A DNA stretch of 64,000 nt from JAGVPT01 sp964642725 (GTDB lineage Bacteria > Bacteroidota > Ignavibacteria > UBA10030 > UBA8401), in the NCBI GenBank assembly GCA_964642725.1, contig CAZXQG010000003.1, positions 61,753 to 125,752 on the forward strand. The letters are read 5' to 3'. Under the pieces are notes generated by a model, which made no database searches, was not told the origin of the DNA, and saw only the letters and a list, made by a program, of their open reading frames with translations. Both the position numbers and the translations under genes were made by a program. This document shows positions 53,709 to 61,669 of this stretch, piece after piece. How positions within the stretch are numbered: the stretch's first letter is position 1; each line of letters opens with the position of its first letter.

Positions 53709-53742
53709 TGCATAATTATACACTATGCTGTATATTTATACC
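53709..53742 (+). promoter_or_regulatory. Tandem ARG boxes upstream of argC
   Basis: Two near-palindromes, TGCATAATTATACA (53709-53722) and TGTATATTTATACC (53729-53742), lie 20 bases apart, close to the usual one-helical-repeat-pair spacing of ArgR sites. They are 26-59 bases upstream of argC, in an operon that itself encodes ArgR. Arginine-dependent repression is expected. Confidence 0.75.
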
Positions 53743-53767
53743 ATCGTAATTTGAAGGAAATTCTTGT

Positions 53768-54781
53768 ATGAACATATCAATTATCGGCGCGTCCGGATAT
53801 TCCGGCGCCGAGCTGATCAGAATACTATTGAAACATCGCTACGTCACGATCAAGAGTGTCTTTGCGCACGCCAGCGCAGGAAAACGAGTCGACGAAATCT
53901 ACGGGATATTCCGCGGGCAATCTGACCTCGTTTTTGAAAGATATTCCGCCGGGCAGGTCGCTGACTCAGACCTTGTCTTCATCGCGCTTCCATCAGGAGA
54001 AGCAATGCATGTTGTCCCGGAATTGTTGAAAGCGAAAAAAAGGATTATTGACCTTGGGGGCGATTACAGACTCAAGGATGTCCAAGCGTATCAGAAGTAC
54101 TATCAACGTGAGCATGTCTCGTCAGAGAGTTTATGTGAGTCGACGTACGGCTTACCGGAATGGAACCATGCGCAGATAAAAGATGCACGGCTTGTCGCCA
54201 ATCCCGGGTGCTACGCCACGGGCGCAATTCTTCCTATCATTCCAATGGTAAAGGAAAATCTGGTCGAAGAAACGGGAATAATCATCAGTTCTGATTCGGG
54301 GGTTTCGGGCGCGGGAAGAAGCGCTTCCTTCGACTATTCATTTTCCGAAGTGAACGAAAGCGTCAGGGCCTACAAAGTGGGCGTCCATCAACACACACCT
54401 GAAATCGAATCAGCCGTTGCGGAAAGTGCATCCCGTGCGGTCAAAGTGACGTTCGTTCCCCATCTCATTCCCATCACGCGGGGAATTTATTCTTCCGTTT
54501 ATCTCCGTCTGAAAAAGAGCGTTGAACATGAAGAAGTCTTTTCACTCTATAAGAAGTATTATTCATCTGTTCCCTTTGTCCGCGTCGACAGTACGGCAAT
54601 CCCGGAAATCAAGAATGTTAACTACACGAATTTCTGCGACATCGGTTTTCGCATTGACGAAAGAAACAATACACTCGTTCTTCTCAGCGTGATCGACAAT
54701 CTCATAAAAGGAGCAGCAGGCCAAGCCGTGCAAAACATGAATCTCATGCTAGGGTTTAAAGAAACGGAAGGACTTCTGTAA
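53768..54781 (+). CDS. argC: N-acetyl-gamma-glutamyl-phosphate reductase
   Basis: Third step of arginine synthesis, NADPH-dependent. NISIIGASGYSGAELIRIL is the nucleotide site; the catalytic cysteine is in ANPGCYATGAIL near residue 149; GVHQHTPEIE and HLIPITRGI are conserved. The 337-residue length is normal. AAGGAAA precedes the ATG. First gene of argCJBRG. Confidence 0.97.
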   Translation: MNISIIGASGYSGAELIRILLKHRYVTIKSVFAHASAGKRVDEIYGIFRGQSDLVFERYSAGQVADSDLVFIALPSGEAMHVVPELLKAKKRIIDLGGDYRLKDVQAYQKYYQREHVSSESLCESTYGLPEWNHAQIKDARLVANPGCYATGAILPIIPMVKENLVEETGIIISSDSGVSGAGRSASFDYSFSEVNESVRAYKVGVHQHTPEIESAVAESASRAVKVTFVPHLIPITRGIYSSVYLRLKKSVEHEEVFSLYKKYYSSVPFVRVDSTAIPEIKNVNYTNFCDIGFRIDERNNTLVLLSVIDNLIKGAAGQAVQNMNLMLGFKETEGLL

Positions 54782-54782
54782 G

Positions 54783-54830
54783 AGTGAAAAGTGAAAAGTT
54801 TCCGCCAAAGGCGGATCAGCCTCCGGCTGA
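54783..54830. repeat. Heptamer pair and double palindrome inside the argJ start
   Basis: AGTGAAA twice (54783-54796), then TCCGCC-AAA-GGCGGA (54801-54815) and TCAGCC-TCC-GGCTGA (54816-54830). The double hairpin looks like a dispersed extragenic palindrome that has been captured as coding sequence for the first residues of ArgJ (PPKADQPPAE). Confidence 0.7.
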
Positions 54831-56037
54831 AAAAATTAAAAAGATTGATGGCGGGGTGTGTGCGCCGAATGGATTTATTGCCGCAGGTGTTCATGCGGGC
54901 ATTAAAGAGAAAACGAGAGACCTTACGCTTATCGTTTCAGATGTGCCGGCATACTCCGCGGGAGTATTTACGACGAGCATAACGAAAGCGGCATGCGTTA
55001 CCATCGATCAAAAGCAGTTGAAGAAATCGAAGGTTGCCTCGGCGATTGTCATAAACAGCGGAAATGCAAACGCATGCACGGGAAAACGGGGAATGGACGA
55101 CGCTCTCGAATCGGTCGAGACAACATCGCGGGCGTTGCGCATATCTCATTCGAAGGTTCTCGTTTCCTCTACCGGCATTATCGGTCAGTTTCTTCCGATG
55201 AAAAGAGTGAACGCCGGAATTGTCGCCGCGGCCAAGCGCTTACGAAAAGAAGGTCACCTTGATGCCGCCGAAGGAATTTGCACCACCGACACGTTCGTCA
55301 AAGAATACGCCGTTGAAGTGAACATAGGGCGCGTTCCTGTACGGATCGGCGGTGTCGCGAAGGGTTCGGGAATGATAGCCCCGAATATGGCAACGATGCT
55401 TGCTTTCGTTACCACTGACGCGAATCTCTCTCACTCACTTCTCAATAAAACACTGCAGCGCGCAACGGAGATGTCGTTCAACCGAATCACTGTTGACGGC
55501 GATACGAGCACAAACGATATGGTGCTTGTGCTCGCGAACGGAAAAGCGGGCAACGTGTCATTGAAGGAGAATTCTCCGGCATATACGCATTTCTATAAAG
55601 CGTTTGAGCATGTTCTCACGGTCCTCTCAAAATTGATTGTGAAGGACGGCGAAGGAGCTACGAAACTCATTGAAGTCACGGTCAAAGGTTCCCAATCGAA
55701 AAAGGAGGCGGAACAAGCGGGGCGAACGATATGCAATTCGTTGTTGGTCAAGACTGCAATTCACGGCGAAGATGCGAACTGGGGAAGAATTCTTGCTGCC
55801 GTCGGCCGTTCGGGAATAAATTTCAAACCTAACAAAACAGAGATTTTTTTCGGCGGCCTGCGCATCCTCGGCAAGAATTACAATATTTCTTTCTCGGAAG
55901 AAAAGGCAAAGAAGATCCTTCAACAGAAAGAGATTACGATTACAGTCGACCTGCACGGCGGCAATCACTCCGCAACATTGTGGACATGCGATCTGTCGAA
56001 AGGCTACATCGATATTAATGCGAGTTACAGGAGTTAG
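54784..56037 (+). CDS. argJ: Glutamate N-acetyltransferase / amino-acid acetyltransferase
   Basis: Bifunctional ornithine acetyltransferase that recycles the acetyl group; self-cleaves before the Thr in APNMATMLAFV near residue 200. INSGNANACTG and VDGDTSTNDMV are further signatures, and the C terminus CDLSKGYIDINASYRS is complete. The only start is a GTG at 54784, two bases after argC. The first 24 residues are not family-like: they are encoded by two AGTGAAA repeats and two perfect small palindromes (54801-54830), so a repeat has extended the N terminus. Confidence 0.95.
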   Translation: MKSEKFPPKADQPPAEKIKKIDGGVCAPNGFIAAGVHAGIKEKTRDLTLIVSDVPAYSAGVFTTSITKAACVTIDQKQLKKSKVASAIVINSGNANACTGKRGMDDALESVETTSRALRISHSKVLVSSTGIIGQFLPMKRVNAGIVAAAKRLRKEGHLDAAEGICTTDTFVKEYAVEVNIGRVPVRIGGVAKGSGMIAPNMATMLAFVTTDANLSHSLLNKTLQRATEMSFNRITVDGDTSTNDMVLVLANGKAGNVSLKENSPAYTHFYKAFEHVLTVLSKLIVKDGEGATKLIEVTVKGSQSKKEAEQAGRTICNSLLVKTAIHGEDANWGRILAAVGRSGINFKPNKTEIFFGGLRILGKNYNISFSEEKAKKILQQKEITITVDLHGGNHSATLWTCDLSKGYIDINASYRS

Positions 56038-56069
56038 GCAATGGACGAAGGAAGGGTTGATGATGGGGT

Positions 56070-56225
56070 AATACGTATTACGTNNNNNNNNNNNNNNNNN
56101 NNNNNNNNNNNNNNNNNNNNNNNNNNNNNNNNNNNNNNNNNNNNNNNNNNNNNNNNNNNNNNNNNNNNNNNNNNNNNNNNNNNTACGTATTACGTTTTAC
56201 GTATTACGTTTTACGTATTACGTTT
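56070..56225. repeat. Heptamer array TACGTAT/TACGTTT between argJ and argB, containing a gap
   Basis: Right of the gap, TACGTAT and TACGTTT alternate three times (56184-56225), a 14-base higher-order unit; left of it the same sequence begins. The true length of the array is unknown because the assembly breaks here. Confidence 0.85.
56084..56183. other. Assembly gap (100 N) in the argJ-argB spacer
   Basis: Exactly 100 N within a self-complementary tandem repeat. Unlike the feoB gap the flanks share only about 12 bases, so real repeat units may be missing. The reading frame across it is meaningless. Confidence 0.95.
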
Positions 56226-56268
56226 CAGGTTTAATCTGTGGCTTGTTAACGTCACTTCTATACGAGAA

Positions 56269-57138
56269 ATGAAAAAAGAAGAAGTTTTAATTGAAGCTCT
56301 TCCCTACATCCAGAAATACGAAGGGAAAACGTTTGTGATCAAATACGGCGGGGCGGCGATGACCGATCCGCTGCTGAAGGAAACGTTCGGCAAGGACGTA
56401 ACGATACTTCGAAAGATCGGGATCAACATTATCATCGTACACGGCGGGGGAAAAGAGATCACGGAAATTGCGAAGAAGCTGGGAATCGAAACAAAATTCG
56501 TCAACGGGCAGCGCTATACCGACGAAGCGATGGTGGAGGTCGTCCAAATGGTGCTGGCAGGAAAGATCAATAAAGAGATCGTCAATCTTATCAACTGCAA
56601 CGACGGCGACGCAATCGGCCTCAGCGGTGTCGACAACATGCTCCTTCGCGCCGAAAAAATTGTCGACGGGGGAAATGACTTAGGACTGGTAGGAAGGGTC
56701 ACCTCGGTCAACGTTCCGTTTATCGAACTGCTTTTGAAAAATGGCATGATGCCGGTCATCGCGCCGCTTGGTGTTGGAAAAGGGGGAACAATTTTCAACA
56801 TCAACGCCGATCTCGCTGCCGGCACAATTGCCGATGCCCTCAAAGCGGAGAAGCTTGTCTACCTGAGCGATATCGAAGGCATCGTTATTAATAACCAACG
56901 CATTTCTTCGATGACCGAAAAGGAAGCCGAGCGTCTTATCGAACAGGGAGCAATCTTCGGCGGAATGATCCCGAAAGTACGGTCCGCGTTCAAAACACTC
57001 AATGCCGGTGTTAAGAAGGTCCATATTGTCGACGGACGGATCAAGCATTCCCTCCTCCTTGAAATTTTCACCGACGAGGGAATTGGAACACAAATGGTAC
57101 GCGAAAGCATCTCGAAAAAGAGCGGCAATCGAACGTGA
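56269..57138 (+). CDS. argB: Acetylglutamate kinase
   Basis: Second step of arginine synthesis. The 289-residue protein starts at ATG 56269 (MKKEEVLIEALPYI); FVIKYGGAAM, VIVHGGGKEI, NADLAAGTIA and GGMIPKV are the kinase hallmarks. A long N-terminal helix as in arginine-inhibited hexameric enzymes is present. The open frame upstream passes through the gap and is not coding. Its stop overlaps the argR start. Confidence 0.97.
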   Translation: MKKEEVLIEALPYIQKYEGKTFVIKYGGAAMTDPLLKETFGKDVTILRKIGINIIIVHGGGKEITEIAKKLGIETKFVNGQRYTDEAMVEVVQMVLAGKINKEIVNLINCNDGDAIGLSGVDNMLLRAEKIVDGGNDLGLVGRVTSVNVPFIELLLKNGMMPVIAPLGVGKGGTIFNINADLAAGTIADALKAEKLVYLSDIEGIVINNQRISSMTEKEAERLIEQGAIFGGMIPKVRSAFKTLNAGVKKVHIVDGRIKHSLLLEIFTDEGIGTQMVRESISKKSGNRT

Positions 57139-57593
57139 ATAAAGCGAAGCGGCATTTTGCGATTAAAGAAATTATCCTATCGAAAGCAATTCCGAGCCAG
57201 GAAGAGCTTTGCGTGGATTTGAAAAAACGAGGCTTCGATGTAACGCAGGCAACGCTCTCCCGCGACCTCAAAGAACTCGGCGTGGATCGCATTCACTCCG
57301 ATGACGGCATGCGGTACGTCCTCGGCACGGAAGGCGAAGAGCGGAAAATGAAATCGCTCATCGGTTTCGAGATCACGGGCATCAATGCGAACGAAGCAAT
57401 GATCGTCATCCGAACGCTGCCGGGAAGGGCGCCGGGGGTCGCGTCGTTTCTCGACTCGCTGCATCATCCGCTCTTGCTCGGAACCGTTGCGGGAGACGAT
57501 ACCGTCATGGTGTTACCATCAAGCATCAAGAAAATTCATGCCGCGTTGAGAGACGTGAAGGATGCTCTTGTAGAACGAGCAGGACAACGCTGA
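57135..57593 (+). CDS. argR: Arginine repressor
   Basis: A 152-residue ArgR. Winged-helix part: IPSQEELCVDLKKRGFDV, TQATLSRDLKELGVDR. C-terminal arginine-binding and hexamerisation part: IVIRTLPGRAPGVASFLD, GTVAGDDTVMV. Start is a GTG in a GTGA overlap with argB. It probably binds the two ARG boxes before argC and so regulates its own operon. Confidence 0.96.
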   Translation: MNKAKRHFAIKEIILSKAIPSQEELCVDLKKRGFDVTQATLSRDLKELGVDRIHSDDGMRYVLGTEGEERKMKSLIGFEITGINANEAMIVIRTLPGRAPGVASFLDSLHHPLLLGTVAGDDTVMVLPSSIKKIHAALRDVKDALVERAGQR

Positions 57594-57650
57594 CTGCACA
57601 AACAATTTCATATTTACTGTCCCACATATTAACTATAAGGAAGAATAATT

Positions 57651-58889
57651 TTGAAGAAAGAAAAAATTGCCGTCGCGTATTCGGGCGGCCTGGACACATC
57701 CGTTATCGTAAAATGGCTTCAGGAAAAATATGATGCGGATGTCATCACTGTCACGGGAAACCTTGGACAGCAGAAAGAGCTTGAAGGCGTTGCCGAAAAG
57801 GCATACAAAACGGGGGCAAAAAAAGTCTACATTCAGGATCTGAAGAAAGAATTTGTCGAGGACTATATTTTCCCTGCCCTAAGAGCCGGGGCTTTGTATG
57901 AACATGTCTATCCGATGGCAACATCGCTCGGCCGACCGCTCCTCGCAAAAGCATTAGTCGACGTCGCGAGACGGGAAAAATGCACGGCCGTCGCCCACGG
58001 ATGCACGGGCAAAGGAAACGATCAAGTTCGGTTTGAAGTTTCGGTGATGGCGCTGGCGCCGGAGTTGAAGGTCCTTGCCCCGCTTCGTGATTGGGAATTC
58101 AAATCCCGTGAAGAAGAGATTGCATATTGCGAACGGCATGGAATTCCCATTTCAGCAACAAAGAAAAATCCGTACTCCATCGACGAGAACATTTGGGGAA
58201 CGGCAATCGAATGCGGAATCCTTGAGGATCCGATGGTCGAGCCGCCGGACGATGCATACCAGCGAACGGTTGCACCGGAAGATGCGCCGAATAAGGCGAC
58301 GTATATTTCAATAGAATTCAAGGCGGGCGTACCGACCGGCCTTGACGGGAAAAAAATGGACGGCGTGGCGATTATTGAAGAGTTGAACACAATCGCCGGA
58401 GCGAACGGCATCGGCAGAATTGATCTCGTCGAGAACCGGCTTGTCGGCATCAAATCGCGCGAGGTGTACGAGGCGCCGGCTGCTGTCACGCTCCATTTTG
58501 CCCATCGTGAGTTAGAACGGCTGACACTTGACAAAGAGGTTTTTCACTATAAATCAAAGCTCGCGGACGATTATGCGACCATCATTTACAACGGCCTTTG
58601 GTTCTCCCCTTTAAAAAAGGCAATGGATGGATTTATCAACGAAACGCAGAAGAACGTTACTGGATTGGTAAAAGTCCGAATGTATAAAGGCAATCTTACC
58701 GTCGGCGGCCGGACATCTCCCTACTCACTCTATGACACGCAGCTCGCTACATATACCATCGATGATACGTTCGACCATTCGGCAGCGGAAGGTTTTATCA
58801 AGATTTACGGTTTGCCGTTGAAAACGTTCCACAAGGTCAACAGGTCAAATGAAGGAAGAACGAAAAAACTGCTGAAGCGGAGAAAGTGA
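57651..58889 (+). CDS. argG: Argininosuccinate synthase
   Basis: Joins citrulline and aspartate with ATP. The 412-residue protein has AVAYSGGLDTSVIVKWL at the N terminus, AHGCTGKGNDQVRFE, and SPYSLYDTQLATY near the end. The start is TTG 57651, eight or so bases after AAGGAAG. It closes the operon; argF, argD and argH are not in this window. A heptamer array and a terminator follow. Confidence 0.97.
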   Translation: MKKEKIAVAYSGGLDTSVIVKWLQEKYDADVITVTGNLGQQKELEGVAEKAYKTGAKKVYIQDLKKEFVEDYIFPALRAGALYEHVYPMATSLGRPLLAKALVDVARREKCTAVAHGCTGKGNDQVRFEVSVMALAPELKVLAPLRDWEFKSREEEIAYCERHGIPISATKKNPYSIDENIWGTAIECGILEDPMVEPPDDAYQRTVAPEDAPNKATYISIEFKAGVPTGLDGKKMDGVAIIEELNTIAGANGIGRIDLVENRLVGIKSREVYEAPAAVTLHFAHRELERLTLDKEVFHYKSKLADDYATIIYNGLWFSPLKKAMDGFINETQKNVTGLVKVRMYKGNLTVGGRTSPYSLYDTQLATYTIDDTFDHSAAEGFIKIYGLPLKTFHKVNRSNEGRTKKLLKRRK

Positions 58890-58898
58890 TCAGAATTC

Positions 58899-58926
58899 AG
58901 TGAACAGTAAGCAGTAAAGAGTAAGC
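58899..58926. repeat. Heptamer array after argG
   Basis: Four 7-base units (AGTGAAC, AGTAAGC, AGTAAAG, AGTAAGC) begin ten bases after the argG stop. The same unit in reverse complement is found at 33965-33992. Confidence 0.8.
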
Positions 58927-58936
58927 AGCAATGTAT

Positions 58937-58974
58937 AAAGCCATTCCGGAGAAGAACGGGGTGGCTTTTTTATT
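58937..58974 (+). terminator. Intrinsic terminator of the arg operon
   Basis: AAAGCCATTCC and GGGGTGGCTTT form an 11-bp stem with two G-T pairs and a 10-base loop, followed by TTTTATTTG. It lies about 50 bases after argG. Confidence 0.88.
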
Positions 58975-59102
58975 TGTTCAGGATCACAATATCGATTCTG
59001 CAGAACAGAAATTTTTGCATAAGTATTGCTTCTTAATATCCGTTTATTAACTTTTCGTTCGCCAGTCACCAATCCCATATTTGCCAATTCAAGGAGGAAT
59101 AT

Positions 59103-60563
59103 ATGTTCCGCAACCTTCGTTTGTCCACGAAGCTACTCATCACCTTTGTTCCGATCTTCATCATCGCGATCGCTGTGAGCGGTGATGTGAACATTGCGTT
59201 CCAGGAAGATTTGATCCAAAAGCAAGCGCTCCAATCGGCGGGGCAAAAAGCGCAGATTGTGCGGGAAGCATTGGTGAATCAGATGGTCGAGAACCAGCAG
59301 GTGAAGGACGAGTTCCTCGACCGCATTCAACATGTTGCGGGACTTACCAATCTCTATATCCGAATGACACCTGCTGATCTTCATTTGCGGGAGTTCCTCG
59401 AAGACACGACCCGGACCACCCGGTTGATGAAACGAGAGCAATTTGCAAACTCGAAAGATGAGATCGATCTCCAATACGGGAAAGAAGTTCTTGCAACAGG
59501 CGAGCAAAAATGGCTGCGCACCGGCGACAATTTCCGGGCGATGATTCCCTTCAAGGCGGAAAAGAAATGCCTTGCGTGCCATGAAGTACCGATGAACCAG
59601 ACGCTCGGCGTTGCACATATAGAATTCCCGCTCACCGACGTCCTCTCATCAATAAAAGAGAGTTCCATCCGGTCGGGAATGATCTCGATCGGATTCTCAT
59701 TCTTTTCAATTCTCCTCGGTTTCATTTTTTACCGAACGCTCATCCAGAAACCGATTCGAAAACTGGAAACGGCAGCCGATGAGATCGGGAAAGGAAATTT
59801 GAACTACGAGATGGAAATTTCGGGTGCGAAAGATGAGCTTGGAAATCTGTCGCGCACTTTTAACCAGATGAAGAATGCGCTCAAGCAGAGCCAGGAGACC
59901 GTCCGCATGTCGACCGTCGGACAAGTTGCCTCATCGCTCATCCACGATTTCCGTTCGCCGATGAAGGACATTCTTTCGGCGATAGACCAGATTCAGCGCG
60001 GCCAACTCGACGAAGAAAAGAAAATGCACGCCTGCGAATCTGCGCGCAGCGCCGTTCAACTTGTCAATAAAATGACGCAAGACCTGTTCGATTACACCAC
60101 GGGGGAATTAAAGGTGGATAAAAGGCTGACGAATGTCCCGCAGCTTCTGCGGGCCATCTCTTCGGAAGTTAAACCCGACCTCGACAGAGAGAACATCATC
60201 TTCGAGGTCGCGGCTGGGTATGACGGAACAATTATTCTCGACCCCGACCGGACAAAAAGAGCACTTGTGAACATTATCGCCTATGCGCAGAATTACGTGG
60301 CAAAGGGCGGCATGATCAGGCTTTCAGACGAAATCACCGGCAATGAACTCATCATTAAAATTACGGACAACGGAAGCGGGATCCCCGGTGCTTTTACAGA
60401 GAAAATTTTTGAGCCGTTTGTGAAGATCGTTAAAGGAAAAGGCGTCGGCATCGAGATGGCTTTGGCAAAACGGATGATCGAAAAACAAGGTGGAAAAATT
60501 CAGGTCGCTTCGCAAGAGGGGAAAGGATCAACGTATTCCATTGTGATGCCGATGGTGGGATGA
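59103..60563 (+). CDS. Sensor histidine kinase with a periplasmic c-type heme motif
   Basis: A 486-residue kinase from ATG 59103 (AAGGAGGA upstream). Membrane helices at about 10-27 and 193-212 enclose a periplasmic domain that contains KKCLACHEV (Cys156, Cys159, His160), one c-heme attachment site. A HAMP domain follows, then a histidine box SLIHDFRSPM (His281), an atypical N box (LVNIIAYAQNYV), and DNGSGIP and GKGVGIEMALA of the ATPase domain. No response regulator is adjacent. Redox, oxygen or NO sensing through the heme is likely. Confidence 0.9.
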   Translation: MFRNLRLSTKLLITFVPIFIIAIAVSGDVNIAFQEDLIQKQALQSAGQKAQIVREALVNQMVENQQVKDEFLDRIQHVAGLTNLYIRMTPADLHLREFLEDTTRTTRLMKREQFANSKDEIDLQYGKEVLATGEQKWLRTGDNFRAMIPFKAEKKCLACHEVPMNQTLGVAHIEFPLTDVLSSIKESSIRSGMISIGFSFFSILLGFIFYRTLIQKPIRKLETAADEIGKGNLNYEMEISGAKDELGNLSRTFNQMKNALKQSQETVRMSTVGQVASSLIHDFRSPMKDILSAIDQIQRGQLDEEKKMHACESARSAVQLVNKMTQDLFDYTTGELKVDKRLTNVPQLLRAISSEVKPDLDRENIIFEVAAGYDGTIILDPDRTKRALVNIIAYAQNYVAKGGMIRLSDEITGNELIIKITDNGSGIPGAFTEKIFEPFVKIVKGKGVGIEMALAKRMIEKQGGKIQVASQEGKGSTYSIVMPMVG

Positions 60564-60656
60564 ACGCAACGTGAGACCTTTGAAGAATATAAAAAGCGAA
60601 GTTCACGTAAATCCAACGGGGATGGCTTCGCCGGAAGCAAAGCCGCAAATTGATTC

Positions 60657-60808
60657 TAGAAGTTATCTCAAAAACTCCGGGATTATGTCCTTCTGAAGGA
60701 ACACAGCCAGAGCATTGTCATGGATGCTTCTCCCGCCACAAAGCGGCGGGATCAGCATGACATTTACAACTGCTTTCTGCATAAAAACCATTTTTGAGAT
60801 GGCTTCTA
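60657..60808. mobile_element. MITE-like inverted-repeat element
   Basis: TAGAAGTTATCTCAAAAA at the left and TTTTTGAGATGGCTTCTA at the right are inverted repeats (16 of 18 positions) enclosing about 115 bases without a gene. Inside, TGTCA...CCCGCC and GGCGGG...TGACA (60716-60762) form a second large imperfect hairpin. Size and terminal repeats suggest a small non-autonomous element; the transposase family is unknown. It fills most of the 345-base spacer before ccdA. Confidence 0.5.
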
Positions 60809-60908
60809 AAAAGATTTTCGCTCCTTGGCGGCTTGGCGGGAGACCATTTTCCGACCTTGATATTCTTGAGAAAATGAATTACATTATTGCAGGAAGATGA
60901 GGTTTTGA

Positions 60909-61643
60909 TTGCAGAATGTAGGAATTCTAACGGCTTTTGTCTTTGGATTGCTCTCCTTTGTGTCTCCTTGCGTGCTCCCGATAGTGCCAGGGTACATTTC
61001 CTTTATTTCTGGCGTTTCGCTCGATGAAATGAAGGATATGGAACAGAACAAGTCCGCCCTGCGTTCAATTATTCTGAACTCGTTGTTTTTCATTGGCGGC
61101 TTTACGATGGTGTTTATCCTGCTCGGGGCGACCGCGACGACGCTGGGAAAGACGTTCAACGATTACTATTCGACGATCAGCAAAATTGCCGGGGTGCTCA
61201 TCATCGTGTTCGGTTTGCACATGATGGGACTGTTCAAGATCAATTTCTTGAACTACGAGCAGAGGTTTCACGTCCAACAGAAGAAGCTGGGAATGTTCGG
61301 GTCATTTCTGGTCGGCACAGCGTTCGCCTTCGGGTGGACGCCGTGTATCGGACCGGTGCTTGCCGCGATCCTTGTGATCGCAAGTCAGCAGGACACTGTC
61401 TACAAAGGGATTGCACTCCTGGCGAGTTATTCGTTGGGACTTGGCATTCCGTTCTTCCTGACCGGTATCAGCATTAATATCTTCTTCACAATGTTCAACA
61501 GGGTAAAAAAATATTTTCATGCAATTGAAATTGTTGGTGGAGCGATGCTGGTGGTTTTGGGGGTCCTCATCATCACCAACTACCTGACAATTCTTTCATC
61601 GTATTTTTCACGGTGGCTTCCATTTCTCAATGAACTGTCGTAA
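60909..61643 (+). CDS. ccdA: Cytochrome c biogenesis / thiol-disulfide protein CcdA
   Basis: A 244-residue membrane protein of the CcdA/DsbD family with six helices. The two redox cysteines lie in SFVSPCVLPIVPGY and FGWTPCIGPVLAAIL. It carries reducing power from cytoplasmic thioredoxin to the periplasm, for heme attachment to CxxCH proteins or for thiol repair. No ATG is available; the start is TTG 60909 with GAGG upstream. It follows a heme-sensor kinase, which needs such a system for its own maturation. Confidence 0.93.
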   Translation: MQNVGILTAFVFGLLSFVSPCVLPIVPGYISFISGVSLDEMKDMEQNKSALRSIILNSLFFIGGFTMVFILLGATATTLGKTFNDYYSTISKIAGVLIIVFGLHMMGLFKINFLNYEQRFHVQQKKLGMFGSFLVGTAFAFGWTPCIGPVLAAILVIASQQDTVYKGIALLASYSLGLGIPFFLTGISINIFFTMFNRVKKYFHAIEIVGGAMLVVLGVLIITNYLTILSSYFSRWLPFLNELS

Positions 61644-61669
61644 GGACAAAAGTAAAGGACAAGCATTCA

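Noticed and set aside
56041..56268. N-terminal extension of argB through the N gap
   Set aside because: The extension is made of repeat units and unknown bases; the protein family starts at MKKEEVLIE, ATG 56269.
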